Assembly: GCA_903893215.1 (NCBI GenBank)
Contig: CAITLJ010000084.1
Coordinates: forward strand, 58,041-122,040
From: an uncultured Ferrovum sp.
GTDB taxonomy: Bacteria > Pseudomonadota > Gammaproteobacteria > Burkholderiales > Ferrovaceae
Reading direction: 5' to 3'
DNA: 64,000 nt
Positions within the stretch are counted from its first letter, which is position 1, and each line of letters opens with the position of its first letter. The translations under genes were made by a program, and so were the position numbers. Shown here piece after piece: positions 45,599-54,037 of the stretch. A model generated the notes under the pieces. It searched no databases. It saw only the letters and a program-made list of their open reading frames with translations, and was not told the DNA's origin.

Positions 45599-46392
45599 GC
45601 GCTGCGATGCAACCAGGGAAAGGCCAGACGGTGAATCAGGCGAAAACCCTGATCCATCGCCAGGCCAAGCAGGCCGATCAGCAGGATGCCTGCGAAGATC
45701 TTGTCAGTCTGCAGAAAGCGCTGTGCCTTGATGATGGCAAACCCCAGCCCGGAATTGGCGGCCACCAGCTCGGCCACCACCAGATAGGTCCAGGCCCAGC
45801 CCATGGTCAGACGCAGGGTATCCAGCAAGGCGGGCTTGGCCGAAGGCAGGATCACTTTCTCGATCAGTTCACGGCGGCTTGCACCCATGGTCTGTCCGGC
45901 CTCAACCTGGGTGATCGGCACGCGCCGCACATCTTCAGCGACCATCAGCACCATCTGAAAAAAAGTCCCGATGAAAATCACCGCCACCTTGGCCTGCTCG
46001 TCGATACCGATCCACAGCATGATCAGGGGCACAAAGGCTACCGCGGGCATGTACCGCACCAGATCGGTCAACGGCTCCAGCACGGCCTGCACGCGGGCAT
46101 AAGTGCCAATATACAGTCCGAGCGGCAGGGCAATCAGCACGGATAACAGCCACCCGGCAAGCACCCGCAGGACGCTGATGCTGAGGTCGTCGAGCAGGTT
46201 CTCATCGTGGTACCAGACCTGCACGCGCTGCAGGACCTGGCGTGGTCCCGGCAAAAACACCGGATCGGCGCCACCCCAGGTGGCAGCCGCCCACCAGACC
46301 AGCAAGGGGGTAAGCAAGCCGACGGCGACCAGCACGAGGTAACTGCGACGGTCGATCTTTTGCCGCAGGGGGCCCAGCAGACCGGTCTGCAT
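45595..46392 (-). CDS. ABC transporter permease of the guanidine/urea operon
   Basis: 265 residues, about six membrane helices, with the binding-protein-dependent permease motif EAGQTMGASRRELIEKVILP that contacts the ATPase. SsuC/TauC-like: SISVLRVLAGWLLSVLIALP, LTDLVRYMPAVAFVPLIMLW and WTYLVVAELVAANSGLG. ATG 46392 (GGAG 10 nt upstream) is preferred over the longer frame that runs into the hydrolase gene. Likely imports guanidine, urea or a related amide; no binding protein is encoded alongside. Confidence 0.88.
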   Translation of the reverse strand: MQTGLLGPLRQKIDRRSYLVLVAVGLLTPLLVWWAAATWGGADPVFLPGPRQVLQRVQVWYHDENLLDDLSISVLRVLAGWLLSVLIALPLGLYIGTYARVQAVLEPLTDLVRYMPAVAFVPLIMLWIGIDEQAKVAVIFIGTFFQMVLMVAEDVRRVPITQVEAGQTMGASRRELIEKVILPSAKPALLDTLRLTMGWAWTYLVVAELVAANSGLGFAIIKAQRFLQTDKIFAGILLIGLLGLAMDQGFRLIHRLAFPWLHRSA

Positions 46393-46396
46393 GACC

Positions 46397-48202
46397 CTAT
46401 AGCTCCTCTGGCGGCCGAGTGCGCCAAGCGCGCCAGCCACCAAATTGACTGATATCCAGCGCGCCTGCCAATGCGCGCGGCTCGGCCACAAAGCCCTTCA
46501 CCGTGCGGCCATCGGCCAGCTGTACCGAGCCGATCGCCAGCGGGGCGGGCACCTCAGCCACAAAGCTGCCGAACGCCTCCACACCCAGCCGGTAGACCTC
46601 TACCTCGATGGCAGTGCCCACCTGCACACCCGAGTGCACCAGCGCAGGCTTTGCGGGCTGCTGACCGGCCATGGCATAAAGCTGATAGGCAGGGGCGGTC
46701 TGGGTCCGACAGACAAATTCAGCCTGCCGGCTGGTGAGTTGCCAATGCAGGGGCTGACCCTGCAGGTGCGCACCGACCACCGCGAGTTCGATGGTGGCGG
46801 CCCGCGGCTCGGCTTCGAGTGGCGGGATGCTGACCTGCAGCAGGGCCTCGTAGGCACTGCCCGCCCTGAACAGGGCGGGTTCGCTCCACGCCGGCCCGAT
46901 CAGCGAAATGCCGAAGCCGGTGCCATTGCTCCTGAAACCGGCCGGCAGGGCCAGCGCACTCATGTCGAGCAGGTTCACAAAATTGGTGTAACGGCCAAGA
47001 ATGCTGTTCAGCTGCACCGGATCGGCCAGCATGTCGGTCACCCGAAACGTGGTCGGCGTGGTGGGCAGGCACAGCATGTCTATATCACGCCAGAGTGCCG
47101 TGGCCACCCCCTGATAGGCCTGCAAGGCATGCATGCCGCGGAACGCGTCCGCAGCACTGACCAGCCGCGCCTCCTGCAGGATGCCGCGTACCACCGGATG
47201 AAACGCCCCTGCCCGCGCCTTGAGCAGGGCTTCGGTCACTTCCAGGCGCTCGGCCACCCAGGGGCCGGCGTATAGCAGTTGCGCAGCGTCGAGCAAGGGC
47301 TGCACATCGACCTCCACCAATTCGGCACCGCTGCGCTTGAGGGTATCCAGCGCTGCATCATAGAGCGCTGCACTTTGCATATCGCCGCTGAAATCGAGGT
47401 TGGCACGCGCCGCCACACCGACCAGCACCGGCCGCTGCGTGGTCACGTCGATGTCGTGGGTAGGCGCAGGAACCAGGCGTGACCAGGGGTCGGTGGCATC
47501 AAACTGGGCCAGTACCTCGTCGACACAACGGGCATCGTCAATGCTGTGTGCGAATACCGTCACGCAGTCCAGCGAACGGCAGGCCGGCACCACGCCCGCA
47601 TTGCTCCAGCGCCCGCGCGTCGGCTTGAGCCCGACCAGGCCGTTGATGGCGGCCGGCACGCGCCCGGAACCGGCGGTATCGGTACCGAGCGAAAAGCCTG
47701 CCACACCGGCTGCCACCAGCACGGCAGAGCCAGAACTCGAGCCACCGCTGATGTAATCGCGGTTGAACACGCAGTGCGGCACCCCATACGGGCTGCGCGC
47801 CCCGGACAGTCCGGTGGCGAACTGGTCAAGATTGGCTTTGCCCAGCAGCACGGCGCCGGCACGCTCCAACAACATCACCAGGGTGGCAGAACGGATGGGC
47901 TGGTAAGAGAACTCTGGACAGGCCGCCGTGGTCGCAAGGCCCGCCGCATCAATGTTGTCTTTCACCACGAACGGCACACCGGCCAGGGGTAGGTACACGC
48001 CTGCTGCCAGCTCCGCATCAATCGCCTTTGCGCGCTGCAGCACCTGCGCGTCCGGCACCCGGCTGATGAATGCCTGCGGCTGGATCCTGGCAAACGCTTC
48101 GGCACGTGCCAGCACGGTCTGCACCAGCTGTTCAGCGCTCAGACTGCCAGACCTGACCTGGGCAGAAAGGGCACGCACGGACAATTCGGACGGACTCATC
48201 AT
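46397..48202 (-). CDS. atzF: Allophanate hydrolase
   Basis: Splits allophanate (urea-1-carboxylate) to two ammonia and two CO2. 601 residues: amidase-signature domain with the Ser-cisSer-Lys triad (VVKDNIDAAG for Lys; GGSSSGSAVLVAAG for the Ser pair; GTDTAGSGRVPAA downstream), then a C-terminal AtzF-type domain (FGSFVAEVPAPLAIGSVQLA). Full family length. The start ATG 48202 overlaps the carboxylase stop by 1 nt; tandem in-frame GTG and ATG codons surround it. The GGGAG inside the end of the carboxylase gene is the ribosome site. Confidence 0.94.
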   Translation of the reverse strand: MMSPSELSVRALSAQVRSGSLSAEQLVQTVLARAEAFARIQPQAFISRVPDAQVLQRAKAIDAELAAGVYLPLAGVPFVVKDNIDAAGLATTAACPEFSYQPIRSATLVMLLERAGAVLLGKANLDQFATGLSGARSPYGVPHCVFNRDYISGGSSSGSAVLVAAGVAGFSLGTDTAGSGRVPAAINGLVGLKPTRGRWSNAGVVPACRSLDCVTVFAHSIDDARCVDEVLAQFDATDPWSRLVPAPTHDIDVTTQRPVLVGVAARANLDFSGDMQSAALYDAALDTLKRSGAELVEVDVQPLLDAAQLLYAGPWVAERLEVTEALLKARAGAFHPVVRGILQEARLVSAADAFRGMHALQAYQGVATALWRDIDMLCLPTTPTTFRVTDMLADPVQLNSILGRYTNFVNLLDMSALALPAGFRSNGTGFGISLIGPAWSEPALFRAGSAYEALLQVSIPPLEAEPRAATIELAVVGAHLQGQPLHWQLTSRQAEFVCRTQTAPAYQLYAMAGQQPAKPALVHSGVQVGTAIEVEVYRLGVEAFGSFVAEVPAPLAIGSVQLADGRTVKGFVAEPRALAGALDISQFGGWRAWRTRPPEEL

Positions 48203-51200
48203 CACTCCCGGGTAGTTTGTTCAACGTCGACCAGCGCCTGACCGGCGCGCAGGGCAGCGCCCTCGCCTACGTGCAGCGCACGCACAATGCCGCGGCACGG
48301 ACTGGGAATCTCGCACTGCATCTTCATGGCTTCGATCACCAGCAATGGCGTACCCACTTCGACGTGATCCCCCACGTTCACCCGCGTCTGCCACACCACG
48401 CCGCCCAATGGCGATTCGGTGCGCACACAACCGGGCGCAAGGGACATCACGTTGGCGACCGGCTGCGCCGACTGGTCGATCAGCGCGTCAACGCGGGCAA
48501 ACTCGCCGCGCTGCTCCCAGTCTGCGCGCTCGCCGGCGAACGCGGCCTGTCGGGTCTGCTGGAAGCTGTCGATTGACTCTGCATGCGCCTGCAACAGCTT
48601 CCGGTAATCCGCCAGACGAAAACGCGTTTCCTCAATGCGCAGGGCGCGTCGGCCATGCTCAAAATCGCTGCGCCAGGCTGTGAGTTCGTCGTGGCTGACC
48701 GGATAAAACTGCAGCTGGTCAAAAAACCGCAGCAGCCAGGGCTGGCCCTGCTGGAAATCCACCCCGCGGCACCACGTGTTCCAGACCTGAATGGTACGGC
48801 CAAACAGCTGATAACCGCCCGGGCCTTCCATCCCATAGATGCACAGGTAGGCGCCTCCGATGCCGACAACATTGGGCGGCGTCCAGGTGCGTGCGGGGTT
48901 GTATTTGGTGGTGACCAGCCGATGACGCGGATCGAGCGGCACAGCCACCGGCGCGCCGAGATAAACGTCGCCCAGGCCGAGCACCAGATAACGCGCGTCG
49001 AAGACGGTGCGCTGGACATCGGCCGCACCCGCCAGGCCGTTCACGCGCCGGATGAACTCCACGTTGTCCGGACACCAGGGTGCATCGTCACGGACCGAAC
49101 CCTCATAGCGGCGGATGGTTTCGGCCACGGCAGGGTCGTTCCAGGAAAGCGGCAGATGCACCACGCGCGACGGAATTTCGAAATCGTCAAGGGTGCCCAG
49201 ACGCTCCTCGCATTCGAGCAGGATCGCGACCAGACGCTCCAGCGACAGGCGATGCGGGTCGATGTGCAGTTGCAAGGAACGGATGCCCGGTGTCAGGTCG
49301 AGCAGACCGTCCAACTGCATGGCCTGCACCGCCAGCATCAGCGCATGAATACGCAGACGCAGTTCCAGGTCGAGCACCAGGTCGCCATATTCCACCAGCA
49401 GGTTGCCATCGCCCTGACGTCGGTAGACCACCTCCGGCCGTCCGGACCGCGCCGGCAGACGCGCCAACCATGGACGGCGCGTGACCGGATCATCCAGACA
49501 CTGCAGGCGCAGGGAATCTCCGGGGGCCAACTGGCCAAGCTTCCACAGATCGTCGGCGCACACCACGAAGGGACAGACGAACCCGCCCAGCGACGGCCCG
49601 TCCGGACCCAGCAGGATCGGCATGTCGCCCGTAAAATCCACGGCGCCGATGGCATAGGGGTTGTCGTGGATGTTGGAAGGATGCAGTCCGGCCTCACCGC
49701 CGTCGCGTCGCGCCCAACTCGGGCGTGGGCCCATCAGCCTCACGCCGGTCCGGCTCGAATCGTGATGCACCTGCCATTGCGCCTGCTCAAGCAGTGTGAT
49801 GTCGTCTTCGGTGAAAAAGTCCGGTGCGCCATGCGGTCCGTACCAGACGCGCAGCACCCAGTCATGCACCAGCGCGGGCTGCCGGTCCGCCGGCACGCTT
49901 GTGCCCACGGCCACCTCCGCCACCACCTCGGCTGGCAGGTGCAAGGTGTCGCCGGCAGCCAGCGCGCGACCGCCATGACCGCCCAGCACACCCAACGCAA
50001 ACGTGGCGCGGCTGCCAAGATAGCGGGGCACATCAAATCCGCCCGCCACCAACAGGTAGCCGCGCAGGCCGGCACCTTGCACCCGTTCCAGCGCCAGCAC
50101 CTGTCCGGGCAAGGCCTGGTGCACGATATAGCGGGTCAATGCCACGCCATCGAGGCTGGCCGCAAAGTCGGCACCGGTCAGGCAGAAACGGGTGGCCTGG
50201 AAAAACTGCAGACGCGGACCGACCGCCGTGATCTCGAGTCCTGCTGCGTCCGACGGATTGCCGAGCAGCTGGTTGCCCAGCTGAAAGGCCAGGTTGTCCA
50301 TCGGGCCGGAGGGTGGCACACCGACATGCCAGTATCCGAGTCGCCCGGGATAGTCCTGCAAGGTGGTGGACAGGCCGCCCGCCAGCACCCGGACACCGGT
50401 CGCCGTGCCCGGCAGGGCATCAAGCGCATGCGTCGACACTTGCCCTGCCGCAAAAAATGGCTGCCCGATGATGGTGCGCAACCACGCCAGATTGGTTTCG
50501 AGACCATCCAGCCGGGTGTCTGCCAGCGCCTTCTGCATGCGCTGAATTGCACCTGCGCGGTCCGCAGCATGCACGATCACTTTCGCCAGCATGGGGTCAT
50601 ACCAGGCACTGACCTCGCTGCCGGCACTCACCCAGCTTTCGACGCGCACATCGGGAAACTCGACCCGGGTCAGGGCACCGCTGCTGGGCAGGAAATCGCG
50701 CGCGGGGTCCTCGGCATAAACGCGAACCTGGATCGAGGCACCCTGCGGCTGCGGCGGTGGCGCAGTGAACATGCTGAAATCGCCCGCAGCGATGCGCACC
50801 ATCCAAGCCACCAGGTCAATGCCATACACCTCTTCGGTCACCCCGTGCTCCACCTGCAGACGCGTGTTGACCTCAAGAAAATGGAAGCTGTCGCGTTCGG
50901 GGTCATACAGGAATTCCACGGTACCCGCCGAGCGGTACTGCACCGCCTCGCCCAGGCGCACGGCACAGGCATGCAACGCCGAGCGCGTGACATCCGACAA
51001 ACCGGGGGCTGGTGCTTCCTCGACCACCTTCTGATGCCGCCGCTGCAGCGAACAGTCACGCTCGCCCAGGGCCCAGACACGACCCTGCCCATCACCCACG
51101 ATCTGCACCTCGATGTGGCGGGCATTGGCGACGTAGCGTTCCAGAAACAGTCCGGCCTCGGCGAAATTGCTGGCCGCCAGCCGTGCCACCCTGACGTAGG

Positions 51201-51735
51201 CACTGGCCAGTTCGGCCTCGTCATGACAAATGCTCATGCCGATGCCGCCGCCACCTGCCGTCGCCTTCAGCATCACGGGATAGCCCAGCGCGCCGGCTGC
51301 CTGCTGCGCCGCGGCCAGATCCGCCAGCAATCCACTGCCCGACAACAGCGGCACCCGATGCTCGGCAGCCAGCGCGCGCGCCGTGTGCTTCATGCCGAAA
51401 TCGCGGATCTGGGCGGCCGTCGGGCCGATGAACGCAATGCCGGCCTCCGCACAGCGGTCGGCAAATTCTGCGTTCTCGCTAAGGAAGCCATAGCCGGGGT
51501 GAATCGCGTCAGCGCCGGCCAACCGGGCAGCACGCAGGATGGCATCCACATCAAGGTAGCTGCGCTGCGCCGCCGCCGGACCAATGCAGATCGCCTGATT
51601 GGCCATCCGAACGTGGGGAGAACCGGCATCTGCTTCGGAATACACCGCCACCGACTCCAGGCCCATGGCCTGCAGGGTGCGCAGGATGCGGCAGGCAATC
51701 ACACCACGATTGGCAACGAGGACACGTTTGAACAT
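48202..51735 (-). CDS. Biotin-dependent urea/guanidine carboxylase
   Basis: ATP- and biotin-dependent carboxylation of urea or guanidine. 1177 residues: biotin carboxylase domain 1-450 (FKRVLVANRGVIACRIL, KATAGGGGIGM, FLEVNTRLQVEHGVTE), carboxyltransferase domain of the KipI/KipA-like kind about 465-1060 (GVPPSGPMDNLAFQLGNQL, GRTIQVWNTW) and a C-terminal biotin carrier with EAMKM. Many genes of this type named urea carboxylase are guanidine carboxylases; co-occurrence with two DUF1989 genes favours guanidine here. ATG 51735 is the family N-terminus; it overlaps nothing and follows the DUF1989 gene by 4 nt. A large antisense ORF over it is a codon-bias artefact. Confidence 0.92.
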   Translation of the reverse strand: MFKRVLVANRGVIACRILRTLQAMGLESVAVYSEADAGSPHVRMANQAICIGPAAAQRSYLDVDAILRAARLAGADAIHPGYGFLSENAEFADRCAEAGIAFIGPTAAQIRDFGMKHTARALAAEHRVPLLSGSGLLADLAAAQQAAGALGYPVMLKATAGGGGIGMSICHDEAELASAYVRVARLAASNFAEAGLFLERYVANARHIEVQIVGDGQGRVWALGERDCSLQRRHQKVVEEAPAPGLSDVTRSALHACAVRLGEAVQYRSAGTVEFLYDPERDSFHFLEVNTRLQVEHGVTEEVYGIDLVAWMVRIAAGDFSMFTAPPPQPQGASIQVRVYAEDPARDFLPSSGALTRVEFPDVRVESWVSAGSEVSAWYDPMLAKVIVHAADRAGAIQRMQKALADTRLDGLETNLAWLRTIIGQPFFAAGQVSTHALDALPGTATGVRVLAGGLSTTLQDYPGRLGYWHVGVPPSGPMDNLAFQLGNQLLGNPSDAAGLEITAVGPRLQFFQATRFCLTGADFAASLDGVALTRYIVHQALPGQVLALERVQGAGLRGYLLVAGGFDVPRYLGSRATFALGVLGGHGGRALAAGDTLHLPAEVVAEVAVGTSVPADRQPALVHDWVLRVWYGPHGAPDFFTEDDITLLEQAQWQVHHDSSRTGVRLMGPRPSWARRDGGEAGLHPSNIHDNPYAIGAVDFTGDMPILLGPDGPSLGGFVCPFVVCADDLWKLGQLAPGDSLRLQCLDDPVTRRPWLARLPARSGRPEVVYRRQGDGNLLVEYGDLVLDLELRLRIHALMLAVQAMQLDGLLDLTPGIRSLQLHIDPHRLSLERLVAILLECEERLGTLDDFEIPSRVVHLPLSWNDPAVAETIRRYEGSVRDDAPWCPDNVEFIRRVNGLAGAADVQRTVFDARYLVLGLGDVYLGAPVAVPLDPRHRLVTTKYNPARTWTPPNVVGIGGAYLCIYGMEGPGGYQLFGRTIQVWNTWCRGVDFQQGQPWLLRFFDQLQFYPVSHDELTAWRSDFEHGRRALRIEETRFRLADYRKLLQAHAESIDSFQQTRQAAFAGERADWEQRGEFARVDALIDQSAQPVANVMSLAPGCVRTESPLGGVVWQTRVNVGDHVEVGTPLLVIEAMKMQCEIPSPCRGIVRALHVGEGAALRAGQALVDVEQTTRE

Positions 51736-51739
51736 GGAA

Positions 51740-52372
51740 TCAGGCCGCAATCAGCAAACGGATGGGAGTGGGATTGAAGCCGTTGCAGGGGTTGTTGACC
51801 TGCGGGCAATTGGAGATCACCACCACCAGATCCATGTCGGCACGCAGGTCCACGTGCAGCCCCGGTGCCGAGATGCCATCCACGATACCCAGCGCACCGT
51901 CGGCCTCAACCGGCACGTTCATGAACCAGTTGATGTTGGAGACCATGTCGCGCTTGCCGCGCCCGTCGATCGCATTGGCCTGCAGGAAGTTCTCCACACA
52001 GGCGTGCTGATGCCGGGTGTGGTGACCGTAGCGCAGGGTATTGCTTTCGCAACTGCAGGCACCGCCGATGGTGTCGTGATAAGCCACGCTGCTGCCAAGC
52101 ACGGTCGCCATGGCGCGGCCCTCGTTTGAATAGAGCACCGAACCGCTGCGCAGGAACAGGTTGCCCTGCCGGCAGATGGTGTCCTGTGCGCTGTAGCGCT
52201 CCGCATCATCGGCCATCGCGTACATCAGGAAGTCGACTGCCTGGTTGCCTTCCAGGTCGATGATGCGCAACACCTCGCCGCGTTTCAGCACATGATTCCA
52301 GGGCGCTCGTGCAGGCAACACTTCGTCATGCAGCAGGGTGGCCGGCAGGCCTTCCATCGGGTGAGCAAGCAT
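51740..52372 (-). CDS. DUF1989 protein, probable carboxyguanidine deiminase subunit (urea carboxylase-associated family)
   Basis: 210 residues from ATG 52372 (GAGG 5 nt upstream; an in-frame start at 52405 overlaps the previous gene). DUF1989 core: KRGEVLRIIDLEGNQAVDFLMY, GACSCESNTLRYG, NINWFMNVPVEADG, and DLRADMDLVVVISNCPQVNNPC. The Cys/His/Asp content suggests a metal site. In guanidine-degrading bacteria the two DUF1989 paralogues form a deiminase that converts carboxyguanidine to allophanate. The second paralogue is immediately upstream. Confidence 0.85.
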   Translation of the reverse strand: MLAHPMEGLPATLLHDEVLPARAPWNHVLKRGEVLRIIDLEGNQAVDFLMYAMADDAERYSAQDTICRQGNLFLRSGSVLYSNEGRAMATVLGSSVAYHDTIGGACSCESNTLRYGHHTRHQHACVENFLQANAIDGRGKRDMVSNINWFMNVPVEADGALGIVDGISAPGLHVDLRADMDLVVVISNCPQVNNPCNGFNPTPIRLLIAA

Positions 52373-52379
52373 GGCGACC

Positions 52380-53210
52380 TCAGCGGGCAAAATAATCTTC
52401 AACATTCAGGAAGGCGCGCAAGGCCTCGGGGCTGCCGTTACGCACCGGATCGTCAACTGGCGTCGGCGCGCCGCGCCACGCCTGCACCTGCACCGGTGTG
52501 ACCGCATATTGCGGCCGCGCATCAAGGGGATGCGGACAATTCGCCAGCAGCACGATCAGGTCCATCTCGGCGCGCAGCACCAGGGAGCGGCCGGGCGTAA
52601 ACGGCCCCAGGTTGGCCTGTACGTTCCCGTCATGGGCCACGGTCACGCCCTTGAACCAGGATATGGCAGGGTGAATGTCGCGACGGGCCAACCCGAACTT
52701 GGCGGCCGCCAGCAGAAAGCGGTCACGGGTGTTCGGATACGGCCCCCAGTTGTCCCCTTCGCCATAGCGCCCAGCATTCGAAGCCGCATTCGATACCCCG
52801 CAAAACGCATCATGGGTGCCGGCGTCGTCGGCCAGCAGGCTCATCAACACCCGTCCCATGTCGGAGAGCAGCAGGCTGCCTGGACGCAGATACGCGTTCC
52901 ACTGCACTTTCAGGGTGTCGGCAATATTCAGGCGCTCAGCCGGTGCTTCGGCGTTGAACAACTGCATGGCCAGGCAACCGTCACCCTGCAGGTCGGTCAG
53001 TTGCAGGCGTGCACCGCGATTCAGTCGCCTGGCCGTGTACCCACCGGCCGCCACCACTTCGGACCACAGCATGTCCTGCGCCGCCACGCCCTCCGGCAGG
53101 ATCGGCGCAGTGCTCGCCGGCAGGGTGGGCATGGTCAGCACGCGCGTGCCGGCCATGGCACGGGCATGCGCCTGGGCGCTGCGTGGGTCAGCGGTACTGG
53201 ACGAACTCAT
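52380..53210 (-). CDS. DUF1989 protein, probable carboxyguanidine deiminase subunit (larger paralogue)
   Basis: 276 residues. DUF1989 core: NRGARLQLTDLQGDGCLAMQ, SDMGRVLMSLLADDAGTHDAF, PAISWFKGVTVAHDG, and LRAEMDLIVLLANCPHPLD. It has a roughly 40-residue N-terminal extension absent from its paralogue. Predicted to form the heteromeric deiminase with the downstream gene. The ATG overlaps the regulator stop as ATGA, so the regulator and the catabolic genes form one translational chain. Confidence 0.85.
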   Translation of the reverse strand: MSSSSTADPRSAQAHARAMAGTRVLTMPTLPASTAPILPEGVAAQDMLWSEVVAAGGYTARRLNRGARLQLTDLQGDGCLAMQLFNAEAPAERLNIADTLKVQWNAYLRPGSLLLSDMGRVLMSLLADDAGTHDAFCGVSNAASNAGRYGEGDNWGPYPNTRDRFLLAAAKFGLARRDIHPAISWFKGVTVAHDGNVQANLGPFTPGRSLVLRAEMDLIVLLANCPHPLDARPQYAVTPVQVQAWRGAPTPVDDPVRNGSPEALRAFLNVEDYFAR

Positions 53211-53737
53211 CGGGCGGGATTCTCCGGAAGGGATGGAACAATTTCCTGCAGATCTGTGCTGGCGGCAGGCACGTCATTCTCGGGCTGGGCTGCAGTCACG
53301 CCCCCTTTCACGTGCAGGGGTGGCAGCAGGGTGGTGGTGGTGACCAGACGGGTCTGCAGCACACCGCGGATCTTCTGCAACCCGGTGCGCAGGTCATGCA
53401 GGCGGGCTGCCGCCCCCTGCACCAGCAGCACTTCCAGTGACTGATTGTTTTCGAGGAACACGTGCTGGGAGGAAATCACCTCGGTCACGAACTGGCTCTG
53501 CACCTGCGCCATGGAAAAACGCACACGCCCGTCGCCTGCGCTGTAAATCAGGGTCAGGGTACCGGCCAGAGTCACGTCGTCCTGGGTCTCGCCGTGCTCG
53601 GCCAGTTCATGCCGGATCAGTTCGGAAATCATCTGCGAACGGCTCGGCAGGCCGCGGTCGCGGACCATCGCATCGAGTTCGTTCAGCAGTTCACCGGGCA
53701 GGCTGATGCTGAGTCTTGCCAAGGGAAGCAGAGCCAT
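53207..53737 (-). CDS. NikR-like ribbon-helix-helix transcriptional regulator without a nickel site
   Basis: About 176 residues. The N-terminal RHH domain (LARLSISLPGELLNELDAMV then LPSRSQMISELIRHEL) is followed by an ACT-like NikR C-terminal domain (GTLTLIYSAGDGRVRF, EVISSQHVFLENNQSLEVLL). Aligned to E. coli NikR, the nickel ligands His76, His87, His89 and Cys95 become Ser, His, Phe and Ser, so nickel binding is unlikely. The C-terminal 35 residues are extra. ATG 53737 is chosen because longer frames run into the repeat array. First gene of the guanidine/urea operon; a fitting operator sits 48 nt upstream. Confidence 0.82.
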   Translation of the reverse strand: MALLPLARLSISLPGELLNELDAMVRDRGLPSRSQMISELIRHELAEHGETQDDVTLAGTLTLIYSAGDGRVRFSMAQVQSQFVTEVISSQHVFLENNQSLEVLLVQGAAARLHDLRTGLQKIRGVLQTRLVTTTTLLPPLHVKGGVTAAQPENDVPAASTDLQEIVPSLPENPAR

Positions 53738-53784
53738 GGGTGCCGGTTCCAGGTGGTGGCGGGAAGCAATCCCGTCCGGGCGCT

Positions 53785-53810
53785 TATTACGAAAGCGAGT
53801 TTCCGTAATA
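53785..53810. promoter_or_regulatory. Candidate operator for the NikR-like regulator
   Basis: TATTACG (53785-53791), 12 nt, then CGTAATA (53804-53810): a perfect 7-bp inverted repeat. The two-half-site layout resembles NikR operators. It lies 48 nt upstream of the regulator ATG, where the operon promoter should be, so autoregulation is likely. Confidence 0.6.
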
Positions 53811-53831
53811 TTGCCAGTTTGATCCGCCGGC

Positions 53832-53950
53832 GGCAAGGGTCTTGGCAAGCAACAGGGTCCTGGCAAGCAACAGCGTCTTGGCAAGCAACAGAGTCTTGGC
53901 AAGCAACAGGGTCTTGGCAACCACAGGGTCTTGGAGAGCAACCGGGTCAT
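53832..53950. repeat. 18-bp tandem repeat array in the divergent intergenic region
   Basis: About six and a half copies of an 18-bp unit, best copies GGCAAGCAACAGGGTCTT at 53844, 53862, 53880 and 53898, with degenerate copies at both ends (12 nt at 53832; 17 nt at 53916; a diverged copy at 53933). Each junction creates CTTGGCAAG, a small dyad, at 53841, 53877 and 53895, with one-mismatch forms at 53859 and 53913. It lies between the operon regulator and the FAD oxidoreductase and belongs to neither gene. Confidence 0.9.
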
Positions 53951-54037
53951 GCCATGTTTTTGGCTGGAGCCATCCGCCCCGCTTCGCTATCATGTCGTGC
54001 TTCTGCCCGATCAGTACGGGCTCGCGGATTGACTCCC

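Noticed and set aside
48583..51777. 1064-residue ORF on plus, antisense to the carboxylase
   Set aside because: Long frames opposite GC-rich genes are common; the product has no recognisable domain, while the minus strand encodes an intact carboxylase.
53832..53950. CRISPR array
   Set aside because: Units are contiguous 18-mers without spacers, and no cas gene is present.
53462..54037. Long N-terminal extension of the FAD oxidoreductase frame
   Set aside because: It translates the tandem repeat into a monotonous periodic peptide and overlaps the regulator; the family start is ATG 54038.
53738..54037. Guanidine (ykkC-type) riboswitch before the operon
   Set aside because: I looked for its conserved ACG-containing loops and found none; an RHH operator fits better.
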